Source: Deltaproteobacteria bacterium
Lineage (GTDB): Bacteria; Bdellovibrionota_C; UBA2361; OMII01
DNA: 7,910 nucleotides
Direction of reading: 5' to 3'
Assembly (NCBI GenBank): GCA_023262305.1
Contig: JALRCK010000055.1
Location: 1 to 7,910, forward strand
This document shows positions 1-6,580 of this stretch, piece by piece. Position numbers and translations under genes: made by a program. Numbering within the stretch: the first letter of the stretch is position 1; each line of letters opens with the position of its first letter. Below the pieces are notes generated by a model that ran no database searches, was not told where the DNA came from, and saw nothing but the letters and a program-made list of their open reading frames with translations.

Positions 1-1
1 G

Positions 2-1795
2 AGGACGAAGCTCGACACCGTTCGCGCCATTCGGGGGTTCTTCGGACCCCTTGTTGATGTGACGAACGTGCTTGGGAGTGCCGCCTCCATCAATCCCGCA
101 GCGATTCGTGATGGCTCTTTTAATGAGGTCCTCTACCGCACGGTCGAAAACGATGAACACCTGCTCAGTATCTCAGTGACGCTGAAGGAGGGATTTGTTC
201 GGAACCTGGCACGGATAACAGAGGATATGCGAAAGCGTTATCCCGAGTACCCAAAGGAGGCGCTTTGGGTTTCAAACACCGGCATCAAGGGAAATGTATC
301 GTCACCGGAGGTCTGTGAGCAGGTCTTTTATGGGGAATTTCCCAAGGTGGTAGCGGTTGCACATCTGTCGCGCCTCCCGGACTTCCTAGAGACAGAGGGC
401 TACCTCGACGCGGAGAGAACGGGACATGTTGCGATTGGCGATGTGCACGTAGGACTGGCGTCCGGAATCCCGATAGTGAGTGTCGCCATGCCTATGAAGG
501 TCCAAGGCGAATTCATCGGAGCCGTCTCAGCAAGTGTAACAGTGAGCGCTCTATCTGAATTCCTGAACCAAAATCGAATAAGTGAGAACAGTGAATCGCT
601 GATACTCGATGACAAGAGGCATGTTGTAGCCGCTTCTGACCTCGATCCCTCGACCGCTGAGAGTGGGGTGCTATCCTCAGCAAAGCTCTCTGCGCTCGAA
701 CGCCGAGTCATGGCGGTGGACGCCCTTGGTCCTGTGAGGGACTCAGACGTTCTCACGCACAGCTATAGTGCTACCTTGGATGGGACCGAGTACTCGATAT
801 CAGACTTTCCAATCGACGATACTTTCGGGCTCAAATATAGAGCGCTGATAATCACTCCTCTCAATGATTTTATCGGAGAGCTCCGGCGTTCAAGCAGAAA
901 TTTTTCTATCGCTGTCATCATCTTGCTCCTCATTGAGGGGCTGCTGATAATAACGGTAGCGCGACGGATGTCGCGCCGAATAAACTATCTCTCTGAGACC
1001 CTGGCGGGCATTCGTGGGATGCACTTTGAGGATGGTCCAACCATGCTTCCTCCGCCGCCAGTCCACGAGATAGCAGAGCTTCAGCACGGTATCCTACTCT
1101 TGCAGAGCGCCCTGAGATCGTTTGCGCTCTATGTGCCTCTCGGAGTAGTGCGCAAGCTTGTTGAGGAGGGAAGAGCGATAGAGCCAGGAGTTGAGAAGCG
1201 GGAGATGACGATACTCTTCTGTGATTTAGAGAACTTCTCCACTCTCGCCCAGAGGGTTTCAGCTGAGGAGCTCTTGCAGTACACCACAACGTATTTCTCG
1301 GTCGCTACCGAGGCGATAACCCGAAATGCTGGCACAGTTGATAAATTCATCGGTGATGCGGTGATGAGTTTTTGGGGCGCACCTCAGCAAGCAGAAGACC
1401 ATGCTGTCAAGGCGTGCAGAGCTGCTCTCGATATCGTTCGGGGGATGGAGCGAGCCAACAGGGTGTGGGAGTCGCAGGGACAGCATCAACTGAGAGTGCG
1501 TGTCGGCATCAATACAGCGTCCGTATTGGTAGGCAACATCGGCTCCCCAGATCGGCTCAGTTATACGGCGATCGGTGACGGGGTCAATATCGCCTCTCGG
1601 TTGGAGAGCATGAATAAGGAACTTGGGTCTACTATCTGTATCAGCGATAGCACCTATGAACAGGCTAAAGACCACATCGTTGTCCGCCCTCTACAGCCCG
1701 TGAGTGTGAAGGGAAGAGTTGGCGAGTTTATGGTGTATGAGCTTTTAGACACCGTAGCAGCTCCTGACTCGGAATTGCGGGTGGGACAGGCGTAG
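2..1795 (+). CDS. Membrane adenylate cyclase (class III) with Cache-type sensor, 5' partial
   Basis: Predicted to make cAMP from ATP in the cytoplasm in response to an extracytoplasmic ligand. The frame is open from base 2, and the first possible start in view, GTG at 59, lies inside sensor sequence with no Shine-Dalgarno, so the true start and first membrane helix are probably upstream. Numbering from GTG59: dCache-like sensor about 1-270, with the typical 'P-x5-G-x-FIGAV' stretch near 145-156; membrane helix about 282-300; HAMP-like linker about 301-355; cyclase domain about 380-563. Catalytic residues are visible: metal-binding D389 (FCDLENFS) and D433 (FIGDAVM), purine-recognition K429 and T503 (YTAIGD), and transition-state N510 and R514 (NIASRLE). 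Thr instead of Asp at the second purine position is the pattern called class IIIb and favours ATP over GTP. The ligand is unknown. No clear intrinsic terminator follows the TAG stop. Confidence 0.9.
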   Translation, partial: RTKLDTVRAIRGFFGPLVDVTNVLGSAASINPAAIRDGSFNEVLYRTVENDEHLLSISVTLKEGFVRNLARITEDMRKRYPEYPKEALWVSNTGIKGNVSSPEVCEQVFYGEFPKVVAVAHLSRLPDFLETEGYLDAERTGHVAIGDVHVGLASGIPIVSVAMPMKVQGEFIGAVSASVTVSALSEFLNQNRISENSESLILDDKRHVVAASDLDPSTAESGVLSSAKLSALERRVMAVDALGPVRDSDVLTHSYSATLDGTEYSISDFPIDDTFGLKYRALIITPLNDFIGELRRSSRNFSIAVIILLLIEGLLIITVARRMSRRINYLSETLAGIRGMHFEDGPTMLPPPPVHEIAELQHGILLLQSALRSFALYVPLGVVRKLVEEGRAIEPGVEKREMTILFCDLENFSTLAQRVSAEELLQYTTTYFSVATEAITRNAGTVDKFIGDAVMSFWGAPQQAEDHAVKACRAALDIVRGMERANRVWESQGQHQLRVRVGINTASVLVGNIGSPDRLSYTAIGDGVNIASRLESMNKELGSTICISDSTYEQAKDHIVVRPLQPVSVKGRVGEFMVYELLDTVAAPDSELRVGQA

Positions 1796-1854
1796 TGAAA
1801 ATCTCAAATGATTAGCGCTCCCACGTAGCCGCGCGCCTTCGAAACATTCAACCC

Positions 1855-1868
1855 GGGCTAGGTAGCCC
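1855..1868. repeat. Short GC-rich inverted repeat (hairpin)
   Basis: GGGCTA and TAGCCC form a perfect inverted repeat around a GG centre, giving a 5-bp stem with an AGGT loop in RNA. It lies 60 nt after the cyclase stop codon. There is no T-run on either side, so it is at best a weak, Rho-assisted 3' end structure for the cyclase mRNA. Confidence 0.4.
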
Positions 1869-1923
1869 AGCCAAATGAGACACAGAACATTGCCGCTTCG
1901 TGGCTATCATGATTTGAACAGTC

Positions 1924-1996
1924 ATACCGACAGTGCCTTAATCGAAGAGAGCATCGGAGAGGCGTCTTTCTGATCCATGTGGGACCCTGTCGGTAT
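1924..1996. repeat. 10-bp perfect inverted repeat enclosing a second stem
   Basis: ATACCGACAG at 1924-1933 is exactly complementary to CTGTCGGTAT at 1987-1996. Inside it, 1941-1948 (ATCGAAGA) can pair with 1965-1974 (TCTT..TGAT) with a two-base bulge and one G-U pair. The result is a plausible two-tier stem-loop of about 73 nt. No known RNA family is recognised. The element could be a 3' UTR fold, a small RNA or a remnant of a small non-autonomous repeat. Confidence 0.45.
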
Positions 1997-2131
1997 CACA
2001 AGCCCGTGGGTGTAGGCTCTGCTGGCATTCGAAAAATCCATCTCCTTCAGGTCGTACTTGCTCTACAGTACATAAGGTGTGCCAAATCATGTGCACCAGA
2101 AAAGATTTCTAGCTTATGTGACGCTTAGACC

Positions 2132-3655
2132 TCACGCAAAGAGCGCATTTCCGGTCATCTCCTTCGGTTGAGGGAGGCCCATCATTTTAAGGAGAGTCGG
2201 GGCGACATCGCACAGAGCACCATCTTTTCGCAGCTCCACCGTGCGGGCGTAGTCAACCAGGATGACTGGCACCGGATAGAGCGTGTGTGCTGTATGGGGG
2301 GTGCCGTCTTCGTAGTTCACCATCTGCTCGGCGTTGCCGTGGTCGGCGATGATGAGCGCTTGGCCCTTGGCGTCGCGAAGCGCCTTAAGGATCTGCCCGA
2401 GGCAGGCATCGACAGTCTCAACGGCCTTGATTCCCGCCGAGACCACCCCCGTGTGACCCACCATGTCACAGTTGGCGAAGTTAACGACGATCAAGTCGTA
2501 TTGATTTGAGCGGATTCCCTCAACGACGAGCTCTGCCACTCCCGGCCCACTCATCTCAGGCTTGAGGTCGTACGTCTTGACGTCGCGGGGTGAGGGGACG
2601 AGTTTGCGATCCTCACCCTCGTATGGCTTCTCGATTCCACCGTTAAGGAAGTACGTTACATGGGGATACTTCTCAGTTTCAGCGACCCGAAGCTGCTTCT
2701 TTCCGGCTGCGGCGACGGTCTCGCCGAGGTGATTTTTGATATCGAGCTGTGAGAAGAGGAATGGCAGGTGGAGGGTGTGATCGTACTCGGTGAAGCAGAG
2801 CACATGAGAGGTTTGAAGGAGTGGGGCGGTCCGAGCAAAACCGTCAAAGGTCTCGGCACAGAGAGCTGATACGATCTCTCGCATGCGATCTTCACGGAAG
2901 TTGAAGAATACGAGCCCATCTGTCGCTTCAAGTTTGAGGTTAGATGTTACGGCCGGCTCAAGGAACTCATCGGTTGTTCCCTTTTCGTAGCTCTGTTGAA
3001 CGTAGGTATTGAGGTCCTTGGTGACGGTGCCCTTGCCGAGGGCGATAGCATCGTAAGCCACCTGCACACGCTCCCACCGCTTGTCGCGGTCCATGGCGAA
3101 GAATCGGCCACACACAGATGCGATTGAGCATCGCGGATAATCCTTCAGGAATGTCTGAAGCGCAGCGAGGTCGTTCTTAAAGGCGGTCGGTGATACGTCA
3201 CGGCCATCAGAGATGAGGTGGAGGGCTATCTGGGAGGTCGTATTGTCCTCAACGAGTCGCTTCACAAAGAGCTTCATGTGCTCAAGGTGCGAGTGCACCC
3301 CACCGGTGCTGTAGAGTCCGACGATGTGGATCGTCTTTGATGCAGTGGTCGCCTTGCTGAAGGTCTGATACTCGGGCGAGTCTTTGAGGAACGAGCCCTT
3401 GAAGGCCCGGCTGATTCGGAGGAGCCACTGTTCAACGACCCTGCCTGCTCCGATGTTGAGGTGCCCAACCTCTGAGTTGCCCATCTGACCCTCAGGCAGC
3501 CCAACCGCCTCACCAAAAGTAGTAAGAGTTGCGTGCGGATAACGTTTTAAGAGTTCGTCGATAACTGGCTTCTTAGCTTGAGCAACTGCGTTGCCCTCGC
3601 TCTTAGGGTTAAAACCGAAACCATCGAGGATGCACAGGAGGGTTGGGGAGGTCAT
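2132..3655 (-). CDS. gpmI: 2,3-bisphosphoglycerate-independent phosphoglycerate mutase
   Basis: Cytoplasmic glycolytic and gluconeogenic enzyme that interconverts 3- and 2-phosphoglycerate through a phosphoserine intermediate, with two divalent metals (usually manganese). At 507 residues it has the normal family length. The alkaline-phosphatase-fold metal and catalytic residues are all visible: D11 (LDGFG), catalytic S61 in QMGNSEVGHLNIGAGR, D397 and H401 (CDMVGHTG), D438 and H439 (ADHGNAE), and H457 (PHTAHT). Substrate-binding motifs of the inserted transferase domain are also present: H121 (GGVHSH), SDGRD at 149-153, R184 (CGRFFAMDRD), FRED at 253-256 and K329. The ATG start is supported by AAGGA three bases upstream, with a second AGGA seven bases further up. 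It is transcribed divergently from the secreted-protein gene and convergently with the cyclase, so it is probably monocistronic. Nothing is missing or broken. Confidence 0.98.
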   Translation of the reverse strand: MTSPTLLCILDGFGFNPKSEGNAVAQAKKPVIDELLKRYPHATLTTFGEAVGLPEGQMGNSEVGHLNIGAGRVVEQWLLRISRAFKGSFLKDSPEYQTFSKATTASKTIHIVGLYSTGGVHSHLEHMKLFVKRLVEDNTTSQIALHLISDGRDVSPTAFKNDLAALQTFLKDYPRCSIASVCGRFFAMDRDKRWERVQVAYDAIALGKGTVTKDLNTYVQQSYEKGTTDEFLEPAVTSNLKLEATDGLVFFNFREDRMREIVSALCAETFDGFARTAPLLQTSHVLCFTEYDHTLHLPFLFSQLDIKNHLGETVAAAGKKQLRVAETEKYPHVTYFLNGGIEKPYEGEDRKLVPSPRDVKTYDLKPEMSGPGVAELVVEGIRSNQYDLIVVNFANCDMVGHTGVVSAGIKAVETVDACLGQILKALRDAKGQALIIADHGNAEQMVNYEDGTPHTAHTLYPVPVILVDYARTVELRKDGALCDVAPTLLKMMGLPQPKEMTGNALFA

Positions 3656-3867
3656 AAATCCTTAATCCTAGTTAATCTTGCGTGACGCACGACTCTCTCA
3701 TTTTTCCATATCTTGGGGAAAGTCGAGACTCTTAGCAGACAGTATGGTACCTGCTTTCAAGCCCTTATCTTAGACTTTTTGTAATCAAGCTCCAAGCGCT
3801 TAGGACCAAAACCATCGGTGCCGATACCTTCCTTGGGATAGATCACCATATCCGGGGAGCTACAGTT
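3656..3867. promoter_or_regulatory. Divergent intergenic region expected to carry promoters of gpmI and the secreted-protein gene
   Basis: This 212-bp region separates two divergent starts, so both promoters should lie here. No good sigma-70 -35/-10 pair is seen. The best -35-like hexamer is TTGAAA on the minus strand at 3755-3760, but it has only a poor -10 at 17 bp. Small inverted repeats are present: CGTG-ACG-CACG at 3681-3691, ATCGG-TG-CCGAT at 3814-3825, and GGATA/TATCC at 3836-3853, the last abutting the Shine-Dalgarno of the plus-strand gene. AT-rich tracts at 3701-3705 and 3776-3785 fit promoter DNA. Confidence 0.5.
3854..3859 (+). promoter_or_regulatory. Ribosome binding site of the secreted-protein gene
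   Basis: GGGGAG lies 8 nt before the ATG at 3868. This fixes the start and places a complete signal peptide at the N-terminus. A 5-bp inverted repeat (3836-3840 with 3849-3853) ends immediately before it. Confidence 0.7.
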
Positions 3868-4689
3868 ATGAAACCTGCGCAAAGGAGTATCGTTTGGCTA
3901 CTGGCAGTAACGGTTGTGTTCGCTAGTGCTCTAGTCCAGGCCGAGACGCTGCCGGAGAAGTTTGACAAGTTTCAAGAGTGCGTTGATGTTCTTAAAACCA
4001 AGGGGGGCAATCGTGCGGGTGTCATTAGAGACTGTAGTGATTCGTCAAAGGATCCTCTTTGGGTAGGAGCGCCCGCTTACATGTGCATATTTGATTGGGT
4101 GGAGGGAGACCTCCGAGGAGAGAATCCGGCACAACAGTACCATGAAAGGGTTCACCACGCCGAACATTGGCTCTGTGAGCGTGTCACAGGCAAGGACAAC
4201 TCAAAGAGTTATGTTCTGTACCAATCGGGTGAGTTCGAGTGGGTCTACGACGTGGCGACCGGTTATCGTGTGTATGGCGGCAAAAAGACTGAGCGTAGGG
4301 CTCTATGGCTCAAGTCAGAGACTCAAAATTTCTATGTGTACTGCCCCGCCAAGGACGAGGTCTTCCAGGAGCATTCCAACAGAACCTGGGGTGGCTCGGT
4401 GCGTTGGACAATTCCTTCAAAGCCCGTTGGGCCCAAGGAGTGGTTTGAGCCGCAGGTATACTTCCCGAGCCAGCATAGGAAGAACTCATCGGCCTTCTTT
4501 GATGGCAAAGGAGGTAGTCGACCGTGCAATCAGGCGAAGGATTATGCCGGCAAGGGGGTAATCACGCGACAGAACCCACCGCATAACCAGCCGGGCAGTG
4601 AGTTACCGGCAGCTGATGATAATATGGTTGACCTGGCTCCTGAGTGGAAAACTCCACCCAGAGTATCGCAGCCTGCTCCGAAGCCCTGA
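3868..4689 (+). CDS. Secreted/periplasmic protein of unknown function, six cysteines
   Basis: I do not recognise the family of this 273-residue protein. It opens with a clear Sec signal peptide: K2 and R6, a hydrophobic core about 8-23, and a likely signal peptidase I site after VQA at residue 25. There is no lipobox cysteine. The mature part has six cysteines (38, 56, 73, 103, 159, 220), an even number compatible with three disulfides in an oxidising compartment. It is rich in Trp and Tyr between 65 and 200. Residues 92-96 read HERVH, an HExxH-type pattern in a histidine-rich stretch (H92, H96, H97, H100), which could bind metal but could also be chance. The last 40 or so residues are Pro-rich and probably disordered. 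It stands alone: divergent from gpmI and convergent with the TPR gene 53 bp away. Its stop is TGA at 4687-4689. Function not assigned. Confidence 0.85.
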   Translation: MKPAQRSIVWLLAVTVVFASALVQAETLPEKFDKFQECVDVLKTKGGNRAGVIRDCSDSSKDPLWVGAPAYMCIFDWVEGDLRGENPAQQYHERVHHAEHWLCERVTGKDNSKSYVLYQSGEFEWVYDVATGYRVYGGKKTERRALWLKSETQNFYVYCPAKDEVFQEHSNRTWGGSVRWTIPSKPVGPKEWFEPQVYFPSQHRKNSSAFFDGKGGSRPCNQAKDYAGKGVITRQNPPHNQPGSELPAADDNMVDLAPEWKTPPRVSQPAPKP

Positions 4690-4708
4690 TGAGAACTCGC
4701 CTGGTCTT

Positions 4709-4730
4709 AAAACCCAAGAGCAGCTTTTGG
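4709..4730 (-). terminator. Possible weak intrinsic terminator of the TPR gene
   Basis: On the minus strand, 12 nt past the TPR-protein stop, CCAAAAGCTGCTCTTGG (4730-4714) can form an imperfect 7-position stem with one A-C mismatch, followed after one G by TTTT (4712-4709). On the plus strand the same bases form a stem with a G-U pair but no following T-run, so the arrangement favours minus-strand termination. Confidence 0.4.
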
Positions 4731-4742
4731 AGCGTTCAGCAT

Positions 4743-6047
4743 CTACGGGGTCGATAACATCGGGGAGGGCTCGCTTCTGTCGGATACGACAGCCCGTTTC
4801 TCGCTGCTTGTCTCGGGCAGGGTCGGCTCAACTAAGGCTTCCCACAATGCGCCAGTATCCTTCGCGAGTCCAAGGCGGGATAAGCAGAGCCCCTTGAGGT
4901 GCGTGGAGATCCTGATCTGATCCTCTGAGAGTCGCACCTTTTCCTTCTCCGCCATCTTTGGGATCTCATCCAAAAGCGCCTTGGCGTCATCGGCCCTGTT
5001 CACCGCGAGGAGCGTCTTAACAACGATGAATTCACTATCGATGCGCCGGGATCCATGAGTGCTCTGGGTTGCGCTTCGAGCGGCCGCAATAGCGCGATCC
5101 GCCCTGCGTTGGAAGTCACCCGGAGCAGTTTGTAACCAGAGATCAATAATCGTGGTCCATTTTGACATATCCCCGGGTGAAAGCTTCGCCGCTTTCACCA
5201 GGAGCTCGGCGCCCTCATCGAGGCGTCCCGCAGCGATCTCAAGATCCGCCAGGCGCTCAAGAGCAGGCACATGCTGTGGATGCTTGCGAACAAAGATAGT
5301 AAGCGCCTCTCTCAGGGAGCTTTGATTCTCAACGGATTTTACCAGTTGAGCGAATGTGAGCCGCGTCTTCGCCTCAATCATCTCGTCTGAGGTATATCCG
5401 ATCTTCTCAAGAGCCCGTTGATAATCAAGGGCATCATCGATTCGTCCCAGCTCCTCAGCGATGTCCCGGGCAACCTCAAGAGCTCGTTTCGTTGGCGCTT
5501 CGCGCACGATCAACGCAAGGTTGTCGCTCGCTGCGGTGTTGTTCCCGAGCTTTCTATTGAGCTCTACGGCCTTAAAGAGCACCGCAGCGTTGAGGTGATT
5601 GCTTGCTCTCATGGTGTCAAGCACCCGCAACGCCTCCCGCGTATCCCCAAGATTTTGAAAACAGGTAGCCAGTTCGACTCGCGCAATCGTATTGTCCGGG
5701 TCCTGGTGAAGGATCTGCTCCCATACGGCTCGGGCAGCGCTCCACTCTTCACTCGCCATGAAACTCCTTCCCTTAACGAACAGGTCAAAGAACAGCTGGT
5801 GGGTGCGCGCAGCGGAGCGCAGCTTTCTTTCGCGAAGGTAGCTCTTGAATCCAAAGAAGAGAGCGATCACGGAGGCGACCACGCATCCACAAAAGAAGAC
5901 CCCCAGATAGATGACGCCCGCGTAGGTTGTGACAGAGATATTAGGCCCGACCTTAATCGTTGCGGTCTCGGAGTTGGTAAGGGTGATATAAATCGTGACC
6001 GCGATGAGGATAGCGAGGGCGATGAGTCGGTTGAATTGACGCAACAT
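4743..6047 (-). CDS. Membrane-anchored TPR protein with LapA-like (DUF1049) N-terminus
   Basis: A 434-residue protein with two N-terminal membrane helices (about 7-22 and 43-67). The short segment between them (TNSETATIKVGPNISVTTYAG) is typical of LapA/DUF1049 proteins, and a basic stretch follows (68-82). After this the whole protein is helical, with degenerate TPR units from about 85 to 405; the clearest are near 101-148 (EEWSAARAVWEQIL, LGDTREALRVLDTM) and 260-290. It should face the cytoplasm. In Proteobacteria, LapA and the TPR protein LapB (YciM) are separate adjacent genes that control LPS synthesis through LpxC turnover. Here both parts appear fused, but the C-terminal rubredoxin-like CxxC pairs of LapB are absent. 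HemY-like proteins have a similar plan. The ATG is the only start after an in-frame TAA at 6065-6063, yet no Shine-Dalgarno is visible. A strong terminator separates it from minE. Exact role unknown; a scaffold or LPS-control role is inference. Confidence 0.85.
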   Translation of the reverse strand: MLRQFNRLIALAILIAVTIYITLTNSETATIKVGPNISVTTYAGVIYLGVFFCGCVVASVIALFFGFKSYLRERKLRSAARTHQLFFDLFVKGRSFMASEEWSAARAVWEQILHQDPDNTIARVELATCFQNLGDTREALRVLDTMRASNHLNAAVLFKAVELNRKLGNNTAASDNLALIVREAPTKRALEVARDIAEELGRIDDALDYQRALEKIGYTSDEMIEAKTRLTFAQLVKSVENQSSLREALTIFVRKHPQHVPALERLADLEIAAGRLDEGAELLVKAAKLSPGDMSKWTTIIDLWLQTAPGDFQRRADRAIAAARSATQSTHGSRRIDSEFIVVKTLLAVNRADDAKALLDEIPKMAEKEKVRLSEDQIRISTHLKGLCLSRLGLAKDTGALWEALVEPTLPETSSEKRAVVSDRSEPSPMLSTP

Positions 6048-6132
6048 GCTTGGAAGGGGGGCTTAGGCGATTTGCGGGTATCCTACCCCGTGGGTCTTTG
6101 AGCTGTACAGATATCCCTCAATTGGTTGCGCC
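6048..6132 (-). promoter_or_regulatory. Leader of the TPR gene, presumed promoter region
   Basis: Because transcripts from min should end at the terminator just upstream, a promoter for the TPR gene is expected in these 85 bases. No convincing sigma-70 hexamer pair is seen; TTGAGG on the minus strand near 6116-6121 is the best -35-like element but lacks a -10 partner. A GGGTA-TCC-TACCC inverted repeat sits at 6076-6088. The stretch before the start codon is C-rich on the coding strand and has no Shine-Dalgarno. Confidence 0.3.
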
Positions 6133-6177
6133 AAAAAACAAACCCCCCTCTGCCGTTTCTTCACGGCAGAGGGGGGT
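6133..6177 (-). terminator. Strong Rho-independent terminator after minE
   Basis: Bases 6142-6156 and 6163-6177 are perfectly complementary: a 15-bp, GC-rich stem with six consecutive G-C pairs at its base and a six-base loop (GAAGAA on the minus strand). On the minus strand it is followed by TTGTTTTTT (6141-6133), a classic U-tract. No T-run follows on the plus strand, so it acts in the min direction. It begins 24 nt after the minE stop. A smaller hairpin (6182-6197, CACCGC with GCGGGTG, one bulge) lies between the stop and the terminator. Confidence 0.93.
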
Positions 6178-6200
6178 CGAGCACCGCCAGGCGGGTGGCG

Positions 6201-6539
6201 TTACACGTTCGAGGCTACGGCTGCAGTCTCTGTGTCGGTTTCGTTCTCCGGCACTCGGGCTGCCTTAGCTGCTGGCGCGGTTGCACGGCGAACGATAACT
6301 GGTGAGTTGATCAGCAGGGTCGTGGTGTCGGCAAGTCGGTGATACTTGATGTCAAACCCTTCCTTGTCGATGACGAAGTACTTCTCAATAACCTTCACCA
6401 TCTCCTCACGGAAGCCCGCCATCTCCTCATTTGTGAGACCGGTCCGGTCTTGCACAAGGACGAAGTGAAGTCGACTCTTGGCTGTATCTTTGCTTTCGTT
6501 GCTCTGTCCAAAGAGCTTTTTCTTGAGCGCGTTAAACAC
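6201..6539 (-). CDS. minE: Cell division topological specificity factor MinE
   Basis: MinE stimulates MinD ATPase and releases MinD from the membrane, so that the MinCD inhibitor oscillates and is lowest at mid-cell. The 112-residue protein has the family layout: an N-terminal amphipathic membrane-binding segment (MFNALKKKLFG), the anti-MinCD segment about 20-34 (KSRLHFVLVQDRTGL), and the dimerising topological-specificity domain about 36-83 (EEMAGFREEMVKVIEKYFVID onward). After about residue 84 there is an extra tail of nearly 30 residues rich in Ala, Thr and acidic residues; E. coli MinE has 88 residues in all. The start is GTG, read after AGGGAG at a spacing of 9 nt. It is the last gene of minC-minD-minE, 101 nt downstream of minD, and is followed by a strong terminator. 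Confidence 0.96.
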   Translation of the reverse strand: MFNALKKKLFGQSNESKDTAKSRLHFVLVQDRTGLTNEEMAGFREEMVKVIEKYFVIDKEGFDIKYHRLADTTTLLINSPVIVRRATAPAAKAARVPENETDTETAAVASNV

Positions 6540-6548
6540 GTTTTAAAA

Positions 6549-6554
6549 CTCCCT
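6549..6554 (-). promoter_or_regulatory. Ribosome binding site of minE
   Basis: AGGGAG on the minus strand lies 9 nt before the GTG at 6539-6537. It supports this non-ATG start, which also gives the expected MinE N-terminal amphipathic segment. Confidence 0.7.
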
Positions 6555-6563
6555 CAGTTGTGG

Positions 6564-6580
6564 GGGAAACTGCGTTTCCC
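6564..6580 (-). promoter_or_regulatory. Hairpin in the minD-minE gap, upstream of the minE ribosome site
   Basis: GGGAAAC-GCA-GTTTCCC on the minus strand forms a perfect 7-bp stem with a three-base loop, 9 nt before the minE Shine-Dalgarno. A competing 5-bp stem, CAGTT (6572-6568) with AACTG (6559-6555), uses part of the same bases and ends next to the Shine-Dalgarno. There is no U-tract, so it is not an intrinsic terminator. It may be an mRNA processing, stability or translation element. Confidence 0.4.

Larger units (their letters stand above)
1796..2131. other. Gene-free gap between convergent genes, with several inverted repeats
   Basis: This 336-bp stretch lies between the 3' ends of the cyclase and gpmI. 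I see no supportable protein gene, no tRNA and no strong poly-T terminator on either strand. It is rich in hairpin potential: a GC-rich 5-6 bp stem at 1855-1868, a 5-bp stem with a TTC loop at 1892-1904, and a perfect 10-bp inverted repeat with arms at 1924-1933 and 1987-1996. It may hold 3' UTR structure for one or both genes, or an unrecognised small RNA. Confidence 0.6.

Noticed and set aside
59..61. GTG at 59 as the true start of the cyclase
   Set aside because: There is no Shine-Dalgarno, the frame is open to the window edge with sensor-like sequence, and a membrane Cache cyclase should have an N-terminal helix that is missing here.
1891..2040. Possible tRNA in the gap after the cyclase (TTCGAA- and TTTGAA-like strings)
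   Set aside because: No cloverleaf, no T-loop GTTCGANNC with matching stem, and no CCA end could be built.
3751..3775. Sigma-70 promoter for gpmI from TTGAAA on the minus strand
   Set aside because: At 17 bp the -10 would be TGCTAA, which fits the consensus poorly, so it is kept only as a remark in the region entry.
4091..4561. 156-codon plus-strand frame inside the secreted-protein gene
   Set aside because: It overlaps in another frame with a gene that has a signal peptide and a ribosome site. Its composition is Arg/Ser-rich shadow sequence.
5418..6101. 227-codon open frame on the plus strand opposite the TPR gene
   Set aside because: It lies fully antisense to a well-supported TPR membrane protein apart from its last bases, has no domain-like features or ribosome site, and runs into the TPR leader. 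It is a frame shadow.
6564..6580. Hairpin between minD and minE as an intrinsic terminator
   Set aside because: No U-tract follows on the minus strand, and the T-rich side on the plus strand (TTTC) is too short and in the wrong direction for these genes.
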